Shown here: positions 7,819 through 16,919 of the stretch, one piece after another | Layout of the letters: each line of letters begins with the position of its first letter | Numbering within the stretch: the stretch's first letter is position 1 | NCBI RefSeq assembly: GCF_964186625.1 | Contig: NZ_OZ075108.1 | Coordinates: 3,175,001-3,239,000, forward strand | From: Asticcacaulis sp. MM231 | Lineage (GTDB): Bacteria > Pseudomonadota > Alphaproteobacteria > Caulobacterales > Caulobacteraceae | DNA: 64,000 bases | Direction of reading: 5' to 3' | Made by a program: the position numbers and the translations under genes | Notes under the pieces: generated by a model | Seen by the model: the letters and a program-made list of their open reading frames with translations, nothing else | What the model was told of the DNA's origin: nothing | Databases searched by the model: none

Positions 7819-8958
7819 CTATTCGATGATATGCGGCACAAACCGCGCAAGATTGCCGGTAATCAACCCGTCCTCGCGGATGCCCATGCCGGCAGGTTCG
7901 CCATCCGCCACCCAGGCGCCGATCACTGGTGACACGCCGCCGAAATCCGGCAACTCGTAAAGCTCCTGATAGACGACGTCGCCATCATAAAACCCGCCCG
8001 TCTCGGCCACCACCTGACCATGGCGCACCACCTGCACATTGCTGCCTTCCCGCGCCAGAACCGGTTTACGCACGAAACTGTCGCCTTTCGGCCTGTCCAT
8101 GCCGGCCCACAGCAGATTCGGATGATGCGGAAACAATTCCCACAGAATCGGCAGTATGGCCTTATGGCTCCAGATCATTTTCCAGATCGGCTCGATCCAG
8201 AGTGTGCGGTGGCTTTCGGCGATTTTGCGTGCGAAAGGCTCCCGCACCAGCCATTCCCATGGATAGAGCTTGTATAGCGTGCGGATTTCCACGTCATCCA
8301 GATCATAGAAACCCACGCCCGCGGCATTGTTCGCCCAGCCGATATCGTTCATCCCTAAAGACCTGACCTCAAGTCCTGCCTCGCGCGCCGTATCCATCAG
8401 ATAGGCCACGGTCACGGCATCCTCGCCCGCTTCATCGCGCATATGGGCGAAATGTACGAAAGGGCTGCCGAGCAAGGGAGCGATATCGCGCCACTTGGCC
8501 ACCAGCTTTTCATGCAGGCTGTTGAACTGATCGGCTTTTGGAAAAGCCTCCGCCTTCCAGTCCCATTGTACCACCGCTGCCTCCAACAGAGAGGTCGGCG
8601 TATCACAATTGAACTCGAAGAGCTTCGGCGGCCCATCACCATCGAAGCCAAGATCAAACCGGCCGTAATTAAGCGCTGGCAGCTCGTTTTCCCACGCTTC
8701 CACGATCAGAGGTGCACACCAGTCCGGAATACCGAACCGCTCGAACAGGCGGTTTTCAACAATATGTTCGCCAGCCGCCAAAAACAGGCGATACAGCTCA
8801 GAAGTCGCCATTTCCAATTGTGCGATGTCGTCCGTGCTGAAGGCATAACACGCACTTTCATTCCAGTAGGGCGCGCCATCGGTCGAATGCCAGACCAGAC
8901 CGCAAGCTTCCACCCGCGATTGCCAGTCCGGTCGCGGGTTCAATATCAGGCGGCGCAT
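7819..8958 (-). CDS. Glutathionylspermidine synthase family protein (YgiC/YjfC-like ATP-grasp)
   Basis: Protein of 379 residues matching the C-terminal ATP-grasp synthetase half of the GSP synthase family, without the amidase half. Indicators are LILNPRPDWQSRVE at the start, FDLGFDGDGPPKLFEFNCDTPTSLLEAAV, WLVREPFARKIAES, LWAGMDRPKGDSFVRKPVLAREGSNVQV, and SPVIGAWVADGEPAGMGIRED near the end. Members join peptides or thiols to amines using ATP, but the substrate of the YgiC type is unknown. It starts directly after the stop of a small lipoprotein, an arrangement matching ygiB-ygiC in enterobacteria. Confidence 0.85.
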   Translation of the reverse strand: MRRLILNPRPDWQSRVEACGLVWHSTDGAPYWNESACYAFSTDDIAQLEMATSELYRLFLAAGEHIVENRLFERFGIPDWCAPLIVEAWENELPALNYGRFDLGFDGDGPPKLFEFNCDTPTSLLEAAVVQWDWKAEAFPKADQFNSLHEKLVAKWRDIAPLLGSPFVHFAHMRDEAGEDAVTVAYLMDTAREAGLEVRSLGMNDIGWANNAAGVGFYDLDDVEIRTLYKLYPWEWLVREPFARKIAESHRTLWIEPIWKMIWSHKAILPILWELFPHHPNLLWAGMDRPKGDSFVRKPVLAREGSNVQVVRHGQVVAETGGFYDGDVVYQELYELPDFGGVSPVIGAWVADGEPAGMGIREDGLITGNLARFVPHIIE

Positions 8959-9291
8959 CTATTCGCCGAAACCATTCGCGCCATAGCCTTTACCTGTGCC
9001 GCCGAAACCGCCACGGCTGACTCCGCCTTCCGGCACAAGGCCGTAGTTCAGGCCGGTCTTTGGCGTGCTGGAGCCGCGAGAAATCCGCTCCCTAAGCGCA
9101 GGCTTACCGCCGCTATTGAGATAGACCCAGTTAGCTCCGCGTGCACCACCGCCGCTACAATCCGCATCCGGCAGGCGACGCCCCCACATATCGCCGCACA
9201 CGCGCACAGGGGATGGACGGCCACATCCGCTCAAAAGCCCCGCCGATACGGCCAGAACCGTAACCAGCGCTCCCTTATCCAACACCTTCAT
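8959..9291 (-). CDS. Small lipoprotein upstream of the GSP-synthase-like gene (YgiB-like position)
   Basis: Lipoprotein of 110 residues from ATG 9291, preceded by GGGGGA. The signal peptide VTVLAVSAGLLSGC ends in a lipobox. The mature part has VCGDMWGRRLPDADC, a Gly-rich region, and a tail GGVSRGGFGGTGKGYG resembling the RGGFG end of E. coli YgiB. Its TAG stop abuts the next start with no gap, so it is translationally coupled to the YgiC-like synthetase. The YgiB parallel is inferred from position and the C-terminal motif. A longer frame from 9381 would bury the signal peptide. Confidence 0.7.
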   Translation of the reverse strand: MKVLDKGALVTVLAVSAGLLSGCGRPSPVRVCGDMWGRRLPDADCSGGGARGANWVYLNSGGKPALRERISRGSSTPKTGLNYGLVPEGGVSRGGFGGTGKGYGANGFGE

Positions 9292-9454
9292 AAATCCCCC
9301 CGCAGATGTCTTCAGATCGTGGAAACCCCCAGACACACAATTATAGGATGCCTCAAGACACTCGCATAGCGAAATTGGCAAGGCCGTTTCTCTATTTCTT
9401 CGTCATGATCAAAAACACTTTGTAAAATAAGCCCTGACGCACTACATCCCCGTC

Positions 9455-11302
9455 ATGGCCAAAACACCCGCAACAAAAGCGCCGCTGCTCGCGCTCAAAG
9501 ACGTCCGCCTGATGGACGGCATGAACCCTCTGTTCGACGGCGTCGACCTCGCGCTGGAGCGTGGCGTGCGCGCCTGTCTCGTCGGCAAGAACGGCGCCGG
9601 CAAATCGACCCTGATGCGCCTGATGTCGGGCCTGATCGAGGCCGATAGCGGCGAGCGCGTCGTCAGTTCCGGCGTGCGCTACGCCTTCGTGCTGCAGGAG
9701 CCTGAGCCCGTCGGCGATACCATCCTCGACTGGGCCTGTTCCGGCGGCGCCGAGCACTATACCGCCGAGGCCGAACTCTACGCCTTCGAGATCGACCCCA
9801 ATGCCCCGACCACCTCGATGTCGGGCGGAGAAAAGCGCCGCGCGGCGCTTGCCAAGGCCTTCGCCGAAGAACCCGATCTGCTGTTCCTCGACGAACCAAC
9901 CAACCACCTCGATATCTTCGCCATCGAGACTCTCGAAGACCGCCTGCGCAGTTTCCGCGGTGCCGCCCTGATCGTCTCCCACGACCGTACCTTCCTGGAG
10001 CGCACCACCCAGCGCTGCTTCTGGCTCTATGATAGAAAAGTAATGAAACTCGATCAGGGCTATTCCGGCTTTGAACCGTGGTCGGAACAGGTGATGAAGG
10101 ACGCCGAGGAATTGCTGTCGCGCCTGCAAAAGGCGATCGAGCGCGAAACCAAGACCTTCTATTCCTCGATCACCGCCCGCCGCACGCGCAACGAAGGCCG
10201 CGCCGCCCGCCTCAACGCCATGCGCGCCGATGCCTCCGCCCGCCTGATGCAGCGCTCCAAGACCATGGAGATGAGCATCGATTCCGGCGGCACCTCCGGC
10301 CGCCTCGTCGCCGAGTTGAAAAATGTCTCAAAGGCCTTCGGCGAACGCACCCTGCTCAACAATTTCTCGACCCGCATCATGCGCGGCGATCGCCTCGCCA
10401 TCGTTGGCCCTAACGGCGCCGGCAAGTCCACCCTCGTCAAGCTGCTACTCGGCCAGCAGGCGGCCGATTCCGGCGAGATCAAGCTCGGCACCAATCTGGA
10501 GGTCGCCTATCTCGATCAGGGCCGCGACGCCCTGAAAGGCGATGAGACCCTGTGGGACGTTCTGGCCAATTCCGGTTCGGATTCGATCATGGTGCAGGGC
10601 ACGCCGAAGCACGTCGCCGCCTATGCCAAGGACTTCCTGTTCCGCGACAACCAGTTGCGCCAGCCGGTGAAATCGCTCTCCGGCGGGGAGCGCAACCGCC
10701 TCCAGTTGGCCCGCGCGCTCGCGAAGGCCACCAACATGCTGGTGCTCGATGAACCGACCAACGATCTCGACATGGACACGCTCGACCTGCTCGAAGACAT
10801 GCTGGCCGATTACGACGGCACCCTGATCCTGGTCTCCCACGATCGTGACTTCATCGACCGTCTGGCCACCTCGACCCTAGCGCTCAACGGCAAGGGCGGT
10901 GCGGCCGAAACCCCAGGCGGCTGGCAGGATTTCATCGGCCAGAACCCCGATTTCTTCTCGGCGATTTCGCGTATGGAATCGATCAAGATCAAGGGCGAGG
11001 CGCCGTCTGTGCTGTTTGAAAAGCCGGTCGAAGTGACGACCCTGGCCAAGAAGCCGGCGCAGAAGCTGTCCTATAAGGACCAGAAGCGCCTCGAAGATCT
11101 GGAACGTCTGATGCCTGAATGGCAGGCCGAAATCGCCAAGATGGAAGAGATCCTGAGCGATCCCAACCTCTATGCCAAGGCGCCCAAGGCCTTCGAACAG
11201 ACCACCCGGCAACTGACCCATACTCGCACCTCGCTGGAAAACGGCGAGATGGAATGGCTCGAACTGGAAGAAAAGCGCGCCGCCCTGGGGCAAGCGTCAT
11301 GA
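9455..11302 (+). CDS. ABC-F family ATPase (Uup-like)
   Basis: Soluble duplicated ABC ATPase of 615 residues. The first cassette has Walker A GKNGAGKST (about 43-51), signature SMSGGEKRR and Walker B LLFLDEPTNHLD. The second has GPNGAGKST (about 320), SLSGGERNRLQLARAL and LVLDEPTNDLD. A linker with basic helices separates them, and the C-terminal ~85 residues form a coiled coil (YKDQKRLEDLERLMPEWQAEI). ABC-F proteins have no membrane domain and act on ribosomes or, for Uup, on branched DNA and ribosomes. The C-terminal coil favours Uup. Confidence 0.9.
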   Translation: MAKTPATKAPLLALKDVRLMDGMNPLFDGVDLALERGVRACLVGKNGAGKSTLMRLMSGLIEADSGERVVSSGVRYAFVLQEPEPVGDTILDWACSGGAEHYTAEAELYAFEIDPNAPTTSMSGGEKRRAALAKAFAEEPDLLFLDEPTNHLDIFAIETLEDRLRSFRGAALIVSHDRTFLERTTQRCFWLYDRKVMKLDQGYSGFEPWSEQVMKDAEELLSRLQKAIERETKTFYSSITARRTRNEGRAARLNAMRADASARLMQRSKTMEMSIDSGGTSGRLVAELKNVSKAFGERTLLNNFSTRIMRGDRLAIVGPNGAGKSTLVKLLLGQQAADSGEIKLGTNLEVAYLDQGRDALKGDETLWDVLANSGSDSIMVQGTPKHVAAYAKDFLFRDNQLRQPVKSLSGGERNRLQLARALAKATNMLVLDEPTNDLDMDTLDLLEDMLADYDGTLILVSHDRDFIDRLATSTLALNGKGGAAETPGGWQDFIGQNPDFFSAISRMESIKIKGEAPSVLFEKPVEVTTLAKKPAQKLSYKDQKRLEDLERLMPEWQAEIAKMEEILSDPNLYAKAPKAFEQTTRQLTHTRTSLENGEMEWLELEEKRAALGQAS

Positions 11303-11385
11303 CACGTATGACATAAGCCCAAACTTAGGGTTTACAGGATCAGTCCTTTTTGCAAACCATAAAGGCAATTCAAAGAGGATGCCGT

Positions 11386-12349
11386 ATGCTCAAGCGCAAA
11401 AACCTGATTATCACCCGCGCAGGCGGTAAGGCCCTTTAACGTAACTGGTTAAAAGGCGCGGAGCGCAATTTTGACCTGCTGGTGGTAGCCTACAACGAGG
11501 CAGGCCTTGAGAATCCGGTAGAGGGCGTATCTTACGACTACGAGCCCATGCCCAAGGTCAGGGGCTGGCGCCAAACCTTCGCCAAGATGCCCGAGTTGCT
11601 CGACCAATACGACTACATCGCCATGATCGACGATGACATCGATACCGACGCCGCCGCCCTGAATTTTTGCTTTGATGAAGGCCTGCGGCTCGATCTTCTG
11701 ATGTGGCAGCCGTCGCTGACCCCTGGAACAGCTACGCTACCTTCGCAGGCCTGCTGCATAACCCGCTGTGCGCTGTGCGGTATATCAATGGCATCGAGAT
11801 GATGTGCCCCTTCTTTCAGAGCGCCTACCTCAAACGCCTGATCCCGCTGTTTGCCATCGATTGTGAAGTCGGCATTGATCTGGACTGGTGCAGCCTGACC
11901 GACGCACCGACGCGACGCTTCGCCGTTCTGGAAAGCATCAAGGTGCAGTACATGCGGGCCATCGGCACGCAAAAAGCGTTGAATGGCTTCGCCAACAAAA
12001 CCTATGAAGACGATATCGAGACCTGCCTCAAGGCCTTTTCGATGCAATGGCCGTCATTCGTCAACGATCAGGCGGTGCTGACCTCCGGCCGCCCTCTCAA
12101 GCGGCAGGTCTGGGTGACGCTCAGCGCTCTTGTCTTGCTGGCGGCGCCTTTTTTTGCACCGCGTGGCGAATTCCTGAAGCATGTGCGCATTGTGCTGATT
12201 CACCTGAAGCATCAAGCATTGCGCCCCCCCCCAATTACGGCGATGCCAATCTCATCACCACGCAACTGGAGGCACTGACAGGCCAAATGACTGCCCCAGT
12301 GACCAACCCTGGCCATATTGTCCCAAAGGACCTTGAAAGCGCGGTATGA
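11386..12349 (+). pseudogene. Broken DUF707-like glycosyltransferase gene
   Basis: The start ATG 11386 has AGAGGA upstream and reads MLKRKNLIITRAGGKAL before an in-frame TAA at 11437-11439. Coding resumes as RNWLKGAERNFDLLVVAYNE and AMIDDDID (a DxD-like motif). The frame changes near 11715 into WNSYATFAGLLHN and continues to GFANKTYEDDIE. A nine-C run at 12224-12232 shifts frame again before NYGDANLITTQLEALTGQ and the stop at 12349. Three independent lesions make a functional product implausible. Family call by pattern of DUF707 proteins, which act on polysaccharides. Confidence 0.7.
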
Positions 12350-12485
12350 AAACCCCGCGCGATTCATAGCCGTATTGCGCGATAAAGGCGAATTTTACGG
12401 CCTTATTAGGCCTTAATTAAACTCAATGGCTTAGGTTTAAGGTGTTGCAACCTCTCCATGCCGACCGGAAGTTTATTCGCACGCC

Positions 12486-13595
12486 ATGACCCAGCCTGCC
12501 CGCCGCGCCGCTTCTTCGCTGATCAGCGCTATCACCGTAACGATGATCGCGCTGCCGTACGCCGGCCTCGCCCATGCGTCCGGCACCTATCTCAACTGGC
12601 AGAGCAAGGCAGCGAACGCCCCGACTCAGATAGCTTCCGCCAATGTGGTCAACACCAGCAATGGCCCCTACCCGGTGCCGCCCTCGCCCTATGGTCAGGT
12701 CGGTGACCCTTACGCCCGCGCCCTGCGCTGGCCTGCCAAGGCACCTGAGCCCGCACCCCAGAATCAGCCTCAGGAAACACAGGCTCCCCAACCGCAAGCA
12801 GCGCAACACACCTTCGTGGCCGTGCCGAAAGCGCCAGTCCGCGCGCCACAGGCCGCCTCGATCTCCACGCCGGTCCCTTTGAGCGCGCCGCGCCCGGTCG
12901 AAATCGTGCCCGTGCCACCGGTCGAGCGCGAAGACCCGGGCCTCGCCGACGATCCCGGTATGGCCGATGATGCCCCCTATATCGCGCCGGCTCCAGTGGT
13001 CGCGGCCCCTCAGCCGAAGCCCGCCACGTCACATGCAGAGCAGATGGCCGCCTCAAAGCCTATTCCAGGGCCTATTCCGGCGCCTAAACCTGCCCCGGCG
13101 GCGCCGGTTGCAGCTAAACAGCCAGATGCCGGCTATCAGGTGCCAGCCACCAGCAAATATGCCGCGCGCATTGAATCGGCGCGTGCCGCCCAGGCCCAAA
13201 CGAACCCGACGGTAGCGACCGTCGCTAAACCCTACGACAAGAAGCCGGGTGACAAGATCTCCAACGAAAAGGCGCCGGAAAAGACTGCCGCAAAGCCCGC
13301 CGTCGCCACCGCGCCGGAACCGAGCGTTTCGATGGCCGTGCGGGAAACCGACCACGTCTTTATCCCCGGCGAACAATATACCAGCGCAGCCGACGAACCC
13401 CGCTATTACAGCCTGCACCGCCAGTATGGCCTGCGGCCCGATCCGATCCCAGCCACGCACGAAGCGAGCGGCGCCCTGCCGGGCGGCACGATCGATACGG
13501 TCGAAGCCGGTGAAGAAGGCGGCGATCCGAACAACGACACTGACAACACCTCTGGCAAGACCGCCAACTTAGATAAAAAATCCGCCTCGCACTGA
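12486..13595 (+). CDS. Exported Pro/Ala-rich protein of unknown function
   Basis: Protein of 369 residues. A long signal peptide (about 1-33, ending AGLAHASG) precedes mature GTYLNWQSKAAN. Most of the rest is Pro/Ala/Lys/Gln-rich and likely disordered (about 75-280, with stretches like PIPGPIPAPKPAPAAP). A more ordered C-terminal part contains DHVFIPGEQYTSAADEPRYY and YGLRPDPIPATH, then an acidic tail. It resembles a periplasmic spacer or scaffold, but I recognise no family. A DUF2336 gene follows 60 bases downstream in the same direction and may be co-transcribed. Confidence 0.65.
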   Translation: MTQPARRAASSLISAITVTMIALPYAGLAHASGTYLNWQSKAANAPTQIASANVVNTSNGPYPVPPSPYGQVGDPYARALRWPAKAPEPAPQNQPQETQAPQPQAAQHTFVAVPKAPVRAPQAASISTPVPLSAPRPVEIVPVPPVEREDPGLADDPGMADDAPYIAPAPVVAAPQPKPATSHAEQMAASKPIPGPIPAPKPAPAAPVAAKQPDAGYQVPATSKYAARIESARAAQAQTNPTVATVAKPYDKKPGDKISNEKAPEKTAAKPAVATAPEPSVSMAVRETDHVFIPGEQYTSAADEPRYYSLHRQYGLRPDPIPATHEASGALPGGTIDTVEAGEEGGDPNNDTDNTSGKTANLDKKSASH

Positions 13596-13655
13596 TACAG
13601 CCGAAAATGCCCTGCCAGAACAGCAGGCGCCCAACCACCCAGACAAGGTATAAGA

Positions 13656-14753
13656 ATGTCCCGCGTCCCGACTTCCTCCCTGATGGATCTGATCGAGCTT
13701 GCCAAGGAGCCCTCCAGCTCCCGCCGCCGCGACCTCCTGCGTCAGGTGACCGGCATCTTCATGAGCCATCCGGAAGAGATCAATGGCACCGAGATGGAAC
13801 TCTACGACACGGTGATGAGCCAGTTATCGGCCGATATGGAAACCATGGTGCGTGCTGAGATATCGACCACGATCTCTCAGGTCCGCAATGCGCCGATGGG
13901 CATGCTGCGCCGCCTGGCGAGCGATGATATCGCCGTCGCCGAGCCGATCCTGACGCGCTCCAAGGCGCTGAGCGAAAACGATCTGATGCACATCGTCCAG
14001 ACGCAGGGCCAGGACCACCTGCGCGCCGTCTCGAAGCGCGAGGAAGTGTCCGAAAGCGTATCCGGCGTTATCGTCACCCGTGGCGACGACGACACCCTGC
14101 ACAGCCTTCTGAGCAATGACGGTGCCCGCCTGTCGCGCGCCTCCAACGAAGAAGCCATCCAGCGCGCCCAGGCCAATCCGGCCCTGCACGAAGTGGTGGT
14201 CAACCGCCGCGACATGCCGGTCGATCTGGTCAACGACATGTATTTCGTCGTCGAGGCCCGCCTGCGCGAACGCATCATGCAGGAGAACGACAAGCTCGAT
14301 CCCTCCATGCTCGAACAGGCTCTGTCGCGCGGCCGCGAAAAGGTGGCCGTAGCCTATGGCAGCTTCCCGGAAGACTACGCCCGCATCACCCAGGAGGTAC
14401 AGGCCCTTCGCAGCAATTCGCGCCTGACCCCCGCCCTGCTCGCCAGATATATGCGCGATCCCAACCCGACCTATTTCCTCGTCGCCCTGTCGCAGATGGC
14501 CGATATCGATTTCCTGACCGCGCGTCATGTCGTCGAGAAGAAGGAAATCGACGCTTTGGCGATTGCCTGCAAGGCCGCCGATCTCGATAAGGCCCTCTTC
14601 CTGACCTACGCCATGATCATGCTGGCCGATCAGGATAACGCCATGGGCAAGGCCAGCGAATATGCCAGGCTCTATGCCGAACTGCCTCGCGACACCGCCC
14701 TGCGCACCATCCGTTTCTGGCGCATGCGCCGCGCCGAAGGTTATGCCGCTTAA
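13656..14753 (+). CDS. DUF2336 domain protein
   Basis: Alpha-helical cytoplasmic protein of 365 residues. Features match DUF2336: a start of the SLMDLIELAKEPSSSRRRDLLRQ type, repeated helical units such as NAPMGMLRRLASDDIAVAEPILTRS, LSENDLMHIVQTQGQDHLRAVSKRE, and ITQEVQALRSNSRLTPALLARY. The family is typical of alphaproteobacteria and its function is poorly known; a second member lies at 52615. AAGG lies about eight bases ahead of ATG 13656. The C-terminus is GYAA, and its stop codon lies inside hairpin 1 of a dispersed element. Confidence 0.85.
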   Translation: MSRVPTSSLMDLIELAKEPSSSRRRDLLRQVTGIFMSHPEEINGTEMELYDTVMSQLSADMETMVRAEISTTISQVRNAPMGMLRRLASDDIAVAEPILTRSKALSENDLMHIVQTQGQDHLRAVSKREEVSESVSGVIVTRGDDDTLHSLLSNDGARLSRASNEEAIQRAQANPALHEVVVNRRDMPVDLVNDMYFVVEARLRERIMQENDKLDPSMLEQALSRGREKVAVAYGSFPEDYARITQEVQALRSNSRLTPALLARYMRDPNPTYFLVALSQMADIDFLTARHVVEKKEIDALAIACKAADLDKALFLTYAMIMLADQDNAMGKASEYARLYAELPRDTALRTIRFWRMRRAEGYAA

Positions 14754-14869
14754 TCGTTATTTGCGGAGCAAATTGCGATTAAGCATTCTGCATAAGAGAT
14801 ACGCCGCAACGGCGGCGGCGCGCAGTCGCGCTTGCCAAACGTGAGGCACGATACCTTCACATTTGGAGA
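14748..14869 (+). repeat. Three-hairpin dispersed element, copy B
   Basis: Hairpin 1 pairs GCTTAATCG-TT-ATTTGC (from 14748) with GCAAAT-TG-CGATTAAGC (to 14784) and contains the DUF2336 stop codon. The linker CATAAGAGAT is at 14791-14800. GC-rich hairpin material follows, then GTCGCGCTTGCCAAA. Hairpin 3 pairs CCAAACGTGAGG (14835-14846) with CCTTCACATTTGG (14854-14866), with one mismatch and one bulge, and is followed by AGAT. Conserved flanks and different but complementary stems match copies A and C. Confidence 0.6.
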
Positions 14870-14896
14870 TTTTGCAGGATACTCTACCCTTTCTTA

Positions 14897-14962
14897 AACC
14901 TCCCCACTCGCTGGGGAGGGGGACCGACGCGCACTTGCGTGTTGGTGGCGGGACTTCCTGCT
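14897..14962. repeat. CCTCCCC-type palindromic repeat, near-identical to the copy at 5191
   Basis: The unit reads CCTCCCCACTCGCTGGGGAGG, then GGGACCGACGCGCACTTGCG, then a G-rich tail. It shares the GACGCGC..TTGCG..GTTGGTGG core with the 5191-5262 copy. It lies directly at the 3' end of the methyltransferase gene and may act as its terminator. Confidence 0.7.
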
Positions 14963-15981
14963 TAAGCCACCGGCTTCATCAGGTAGTGCCCGACGCCCCA
15001 TTCACGGCCGCCGTCATGGCCCCACAGGCCGGCGGTGGCGAGGAAAAACAGGCGCCAGCGCCGGCGCCACAGGTTGGCGTCCTTGCCATAGACCGTTTTC
15101 AGGATGGGCCAGATATGCTCAGACTGCGCGTCGAAATTATCGAGCCAGTCCATGGCGGTGCGGCGGTAATTCTCGCCCGACCAGTGCCATTCGGCCTCGA
15201 CCGTGAACAGGTCGGGGAAGCGGTGCGGCAGGTCACGCGCCGGCATGATGCCGCCGGTGAAGAAGTATTTCCCGATCCAGTCGTCAGCGTTTTCGGCGTG
15301 GTTGAAGCGGTAGGAATGGCGGCTGGAGGTGAAGACGTGCAGGAACAGGCTGCCATCGGCTTTCAGCCAGCCGCGGGCGCGGGCCAGCAGTTCTTGCCAG
15401 TTCGACATGTGCTCGAACATCTCGACTGAGACGATGCGATCGAAGGTCTGGTCGATGGTGAAATCGTTCATATCGGCGGTGATGACCCGAAGGTTGGGCA
15501 GTTTGCGCAAAACGGCCTGACGTTCGATATAGGCGCGCTGGGACTGCGAATTGGACACCGAAACGATGCGCGCGTTCGGATAGGCCTTCGCCATATGCAG
15601 CGAAAGGGAGCCCCAGCCGCAGCCGAGCTCCAGGATGGTCTGCCCGTCGCGCAAATCGGCGTTCCGACAGGTTTCCAGCAGGGCCAGGGTTTCAGCCTCG
15701 TCGAGCGTAGTGCTGTCATCGGCATAGAGGCAGCACGAGTATTTGCGCTGGTTGCCCAGGATAAGCCCGAAAAACGCGTCGGGGATTTCATAGTGCTGGG
15801 CGTTGGCGGCATCGGCATGGACGGCGACCGGATAGGCGTTCATGGCGGCCACGAAGGCCTCTTCCGGCAGGGCGGCTTCGGCGATCTGGCGCTTGCTGCG
15901 GCCGACCAGCCAGTCGATGGCGGCCAGGGTCAGGCCATTGGGCAGGGGCGTGCGTTCGGCGAGCGTGGTGGCGAGATTTAT
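14962..15981 (-). CDS. Cyclopropane-fatty-acyl-phospholipid synthase-like SAM methyltransferase
   Basis: SAM-dependent methyltransferase of the CFA synthase family. Motif I is ILELGCGWGSLSLHMA, followed by VSVSNSQSQRAYIE and VSVEMFEHMSNW; AQHYEIPDAFF and KYSCCLY precede it. It probably modifies unsaturated acyl chains of membrane lipids. Coding sequence clearly extends 43 codons above ATG 15852 (LATTLAERTPLPNGLTLAAI) to codon ATA 15981-15979, which has AAGGA seven bases upstream. That ATA overlaps the TAA stop of the upstream gene exactly where an ATGA overlap would be expected. Either ATA is used weakly, GTG 15861/ATG 15852 is used, or expression is impaired. Confidence 0.8.
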   Translation of the reverse strand: MNLATTLAERTPLPNGLTLAAIDWLVGRSKRQIAEAALPEEAFVAAMNAYPVAVHADAANAQHYEIPDAFFGLILGNQRKYSCCLYADDSTTLDEAETLALLETCRNADLRDGQTILELGCGWGSLSLHMAKAYPNARIVSVSNSQSQRAYIERQAVLRKLPNLRVITADMNDFTIDQTFDRIVSVEMFEHMSNWQELLARARGWLKADGSLFLHVFTSSRHSYRFNHAENADDWIGKYFFTGGIMPARDLPHRFPDLFTVEAEWHWSGENYRRTAMDWLDNFDAQSEHIWPILKTVYGKDANLWRRRWRLFFLATAGLWGHDGGREWGVGHYLMKPVA

Positions 15982-16790
15982 AGCTTTTCCTTTTTGGGAC
16001 GTCCGGGGAAAAAGGCGTTGGTGCGGGCCTGATAGGCGCGGAACTTATCGCCGCGCGTCGCCAGCATGTGTTTTTCGAGCGGTGGTATGCCGGAGACGTG
16101 GACGAGCAGAACGTACATCTGGATCGGTGCCAGCAGGGCCAGCCAGCCGAAGGGTTGCGAAAGGGCGATCAGCGCCCAGCCGCACCAGCTAAGCCATTCG
16201 AAGAAATAGTTGGGGTGGCGCGAATACTTCCACAGGCCGGTATTGGCGACGGCTCCTTTGTGCGTCTTGCCGAACGTCTTGACCTGCGCATCCGCCACGC
16301 CTTCGCCGATCAGGGCGATGACCAGAATGACGACACCGACGATATCAAGCAGGGCCGGAAAGGGCGCAGGGTTGATGGCGGCGTAGCGCACGGCCAGCAC
16401 CAGCACGAAGGCGGCCAGGGCCTGCGCCTGCAACATCCCGAACAGATAGACCGGCCAGTCCTTCGGATGCTCTTTCTGGATAGCGGCGTAGCGCGGATCG
16501 TCGTCGCCCGAATGGGTGCGGTTGGCGATATGCAGGCCAAGCCGCAACGCCCATACGGCGACCAGAACGCCCACCACAAGGCGGCGGGTGTCATTGGCGC
16601 CCTCGGCCGGCAGCAGCGTGGCGGCGATGCCACCGGCGCCGACCGCGAAGGTCCACAGGGTATCGATCCAGCCGCTTTTCTTGGTGACGAGCTGCACAGC
16701 GGTGGCGGCCATCATGATGAGGCTGATACCGGCGGCGAGACCGAGCAGGACAAGCGTTTTGGTGGTGAGCAGAGGCATGTGGGTTTCCAT
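15978..16790 (-). CDS. DUF1295 membrane protein (steroid 5-alpha-reductase-like fold)
   Basis: Integral membrane protein of about 270 residues with seven or so hydrophobic segments. The C-terminal signature is GLWKYSRHPNYFFEWLSW, then IPPLEKHMLATRGDKFRAYQARTNAFFPG, typical of DUF1295/isoprenylcysteine methyltransferase-like reductases. Starts at 16790 (METHMPLL) and 16778 (MPLLTT) are both possible; longer frames read into antisense of the DUF2147 gene. The neighbouring CFA-synthase-like gene follows with overlapping stop and start, a pairing seen in other alphaproteobacteria. Together they suggest lipid modification. Confidence 0.8.
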   Translation of the reverse strand: METHMPLLTTKTLVLLGLAAGISLIMMAATAVQLVTKKSGWIDTLWTFAVGAGGIAATLLPAEGANDTRRLVVGVLVAVWALRLGLHIANRTHSGDDDPRYAAIQKEHPKDWPVYLFGMLQAQALAAFVLVLAVRYAAINPAPFPALLDIVGVVILVIALIGEGVADAQVKTFGKTHKGAVANTGLWKYSRHPNYFFEWLSWCGWALIALSQPFGWLALLAPIQMYVLLVHVSGIPPLEKHMLATRGDKFRAYQARTNAFFPGRPKKEKL

Positions 16791-16919
16791 GTGGCTTATG
16801 ACGGATACGGCGGCGGGGAGGGGCTGGTTCATGCCGCGGTCAAAAATTTTGCCGTGATCCGGATGCCGTCTTCCGCCGTATGGACTGTCAGGGACAGCGG
16901 CAAAACGGAGAGAGATGTG

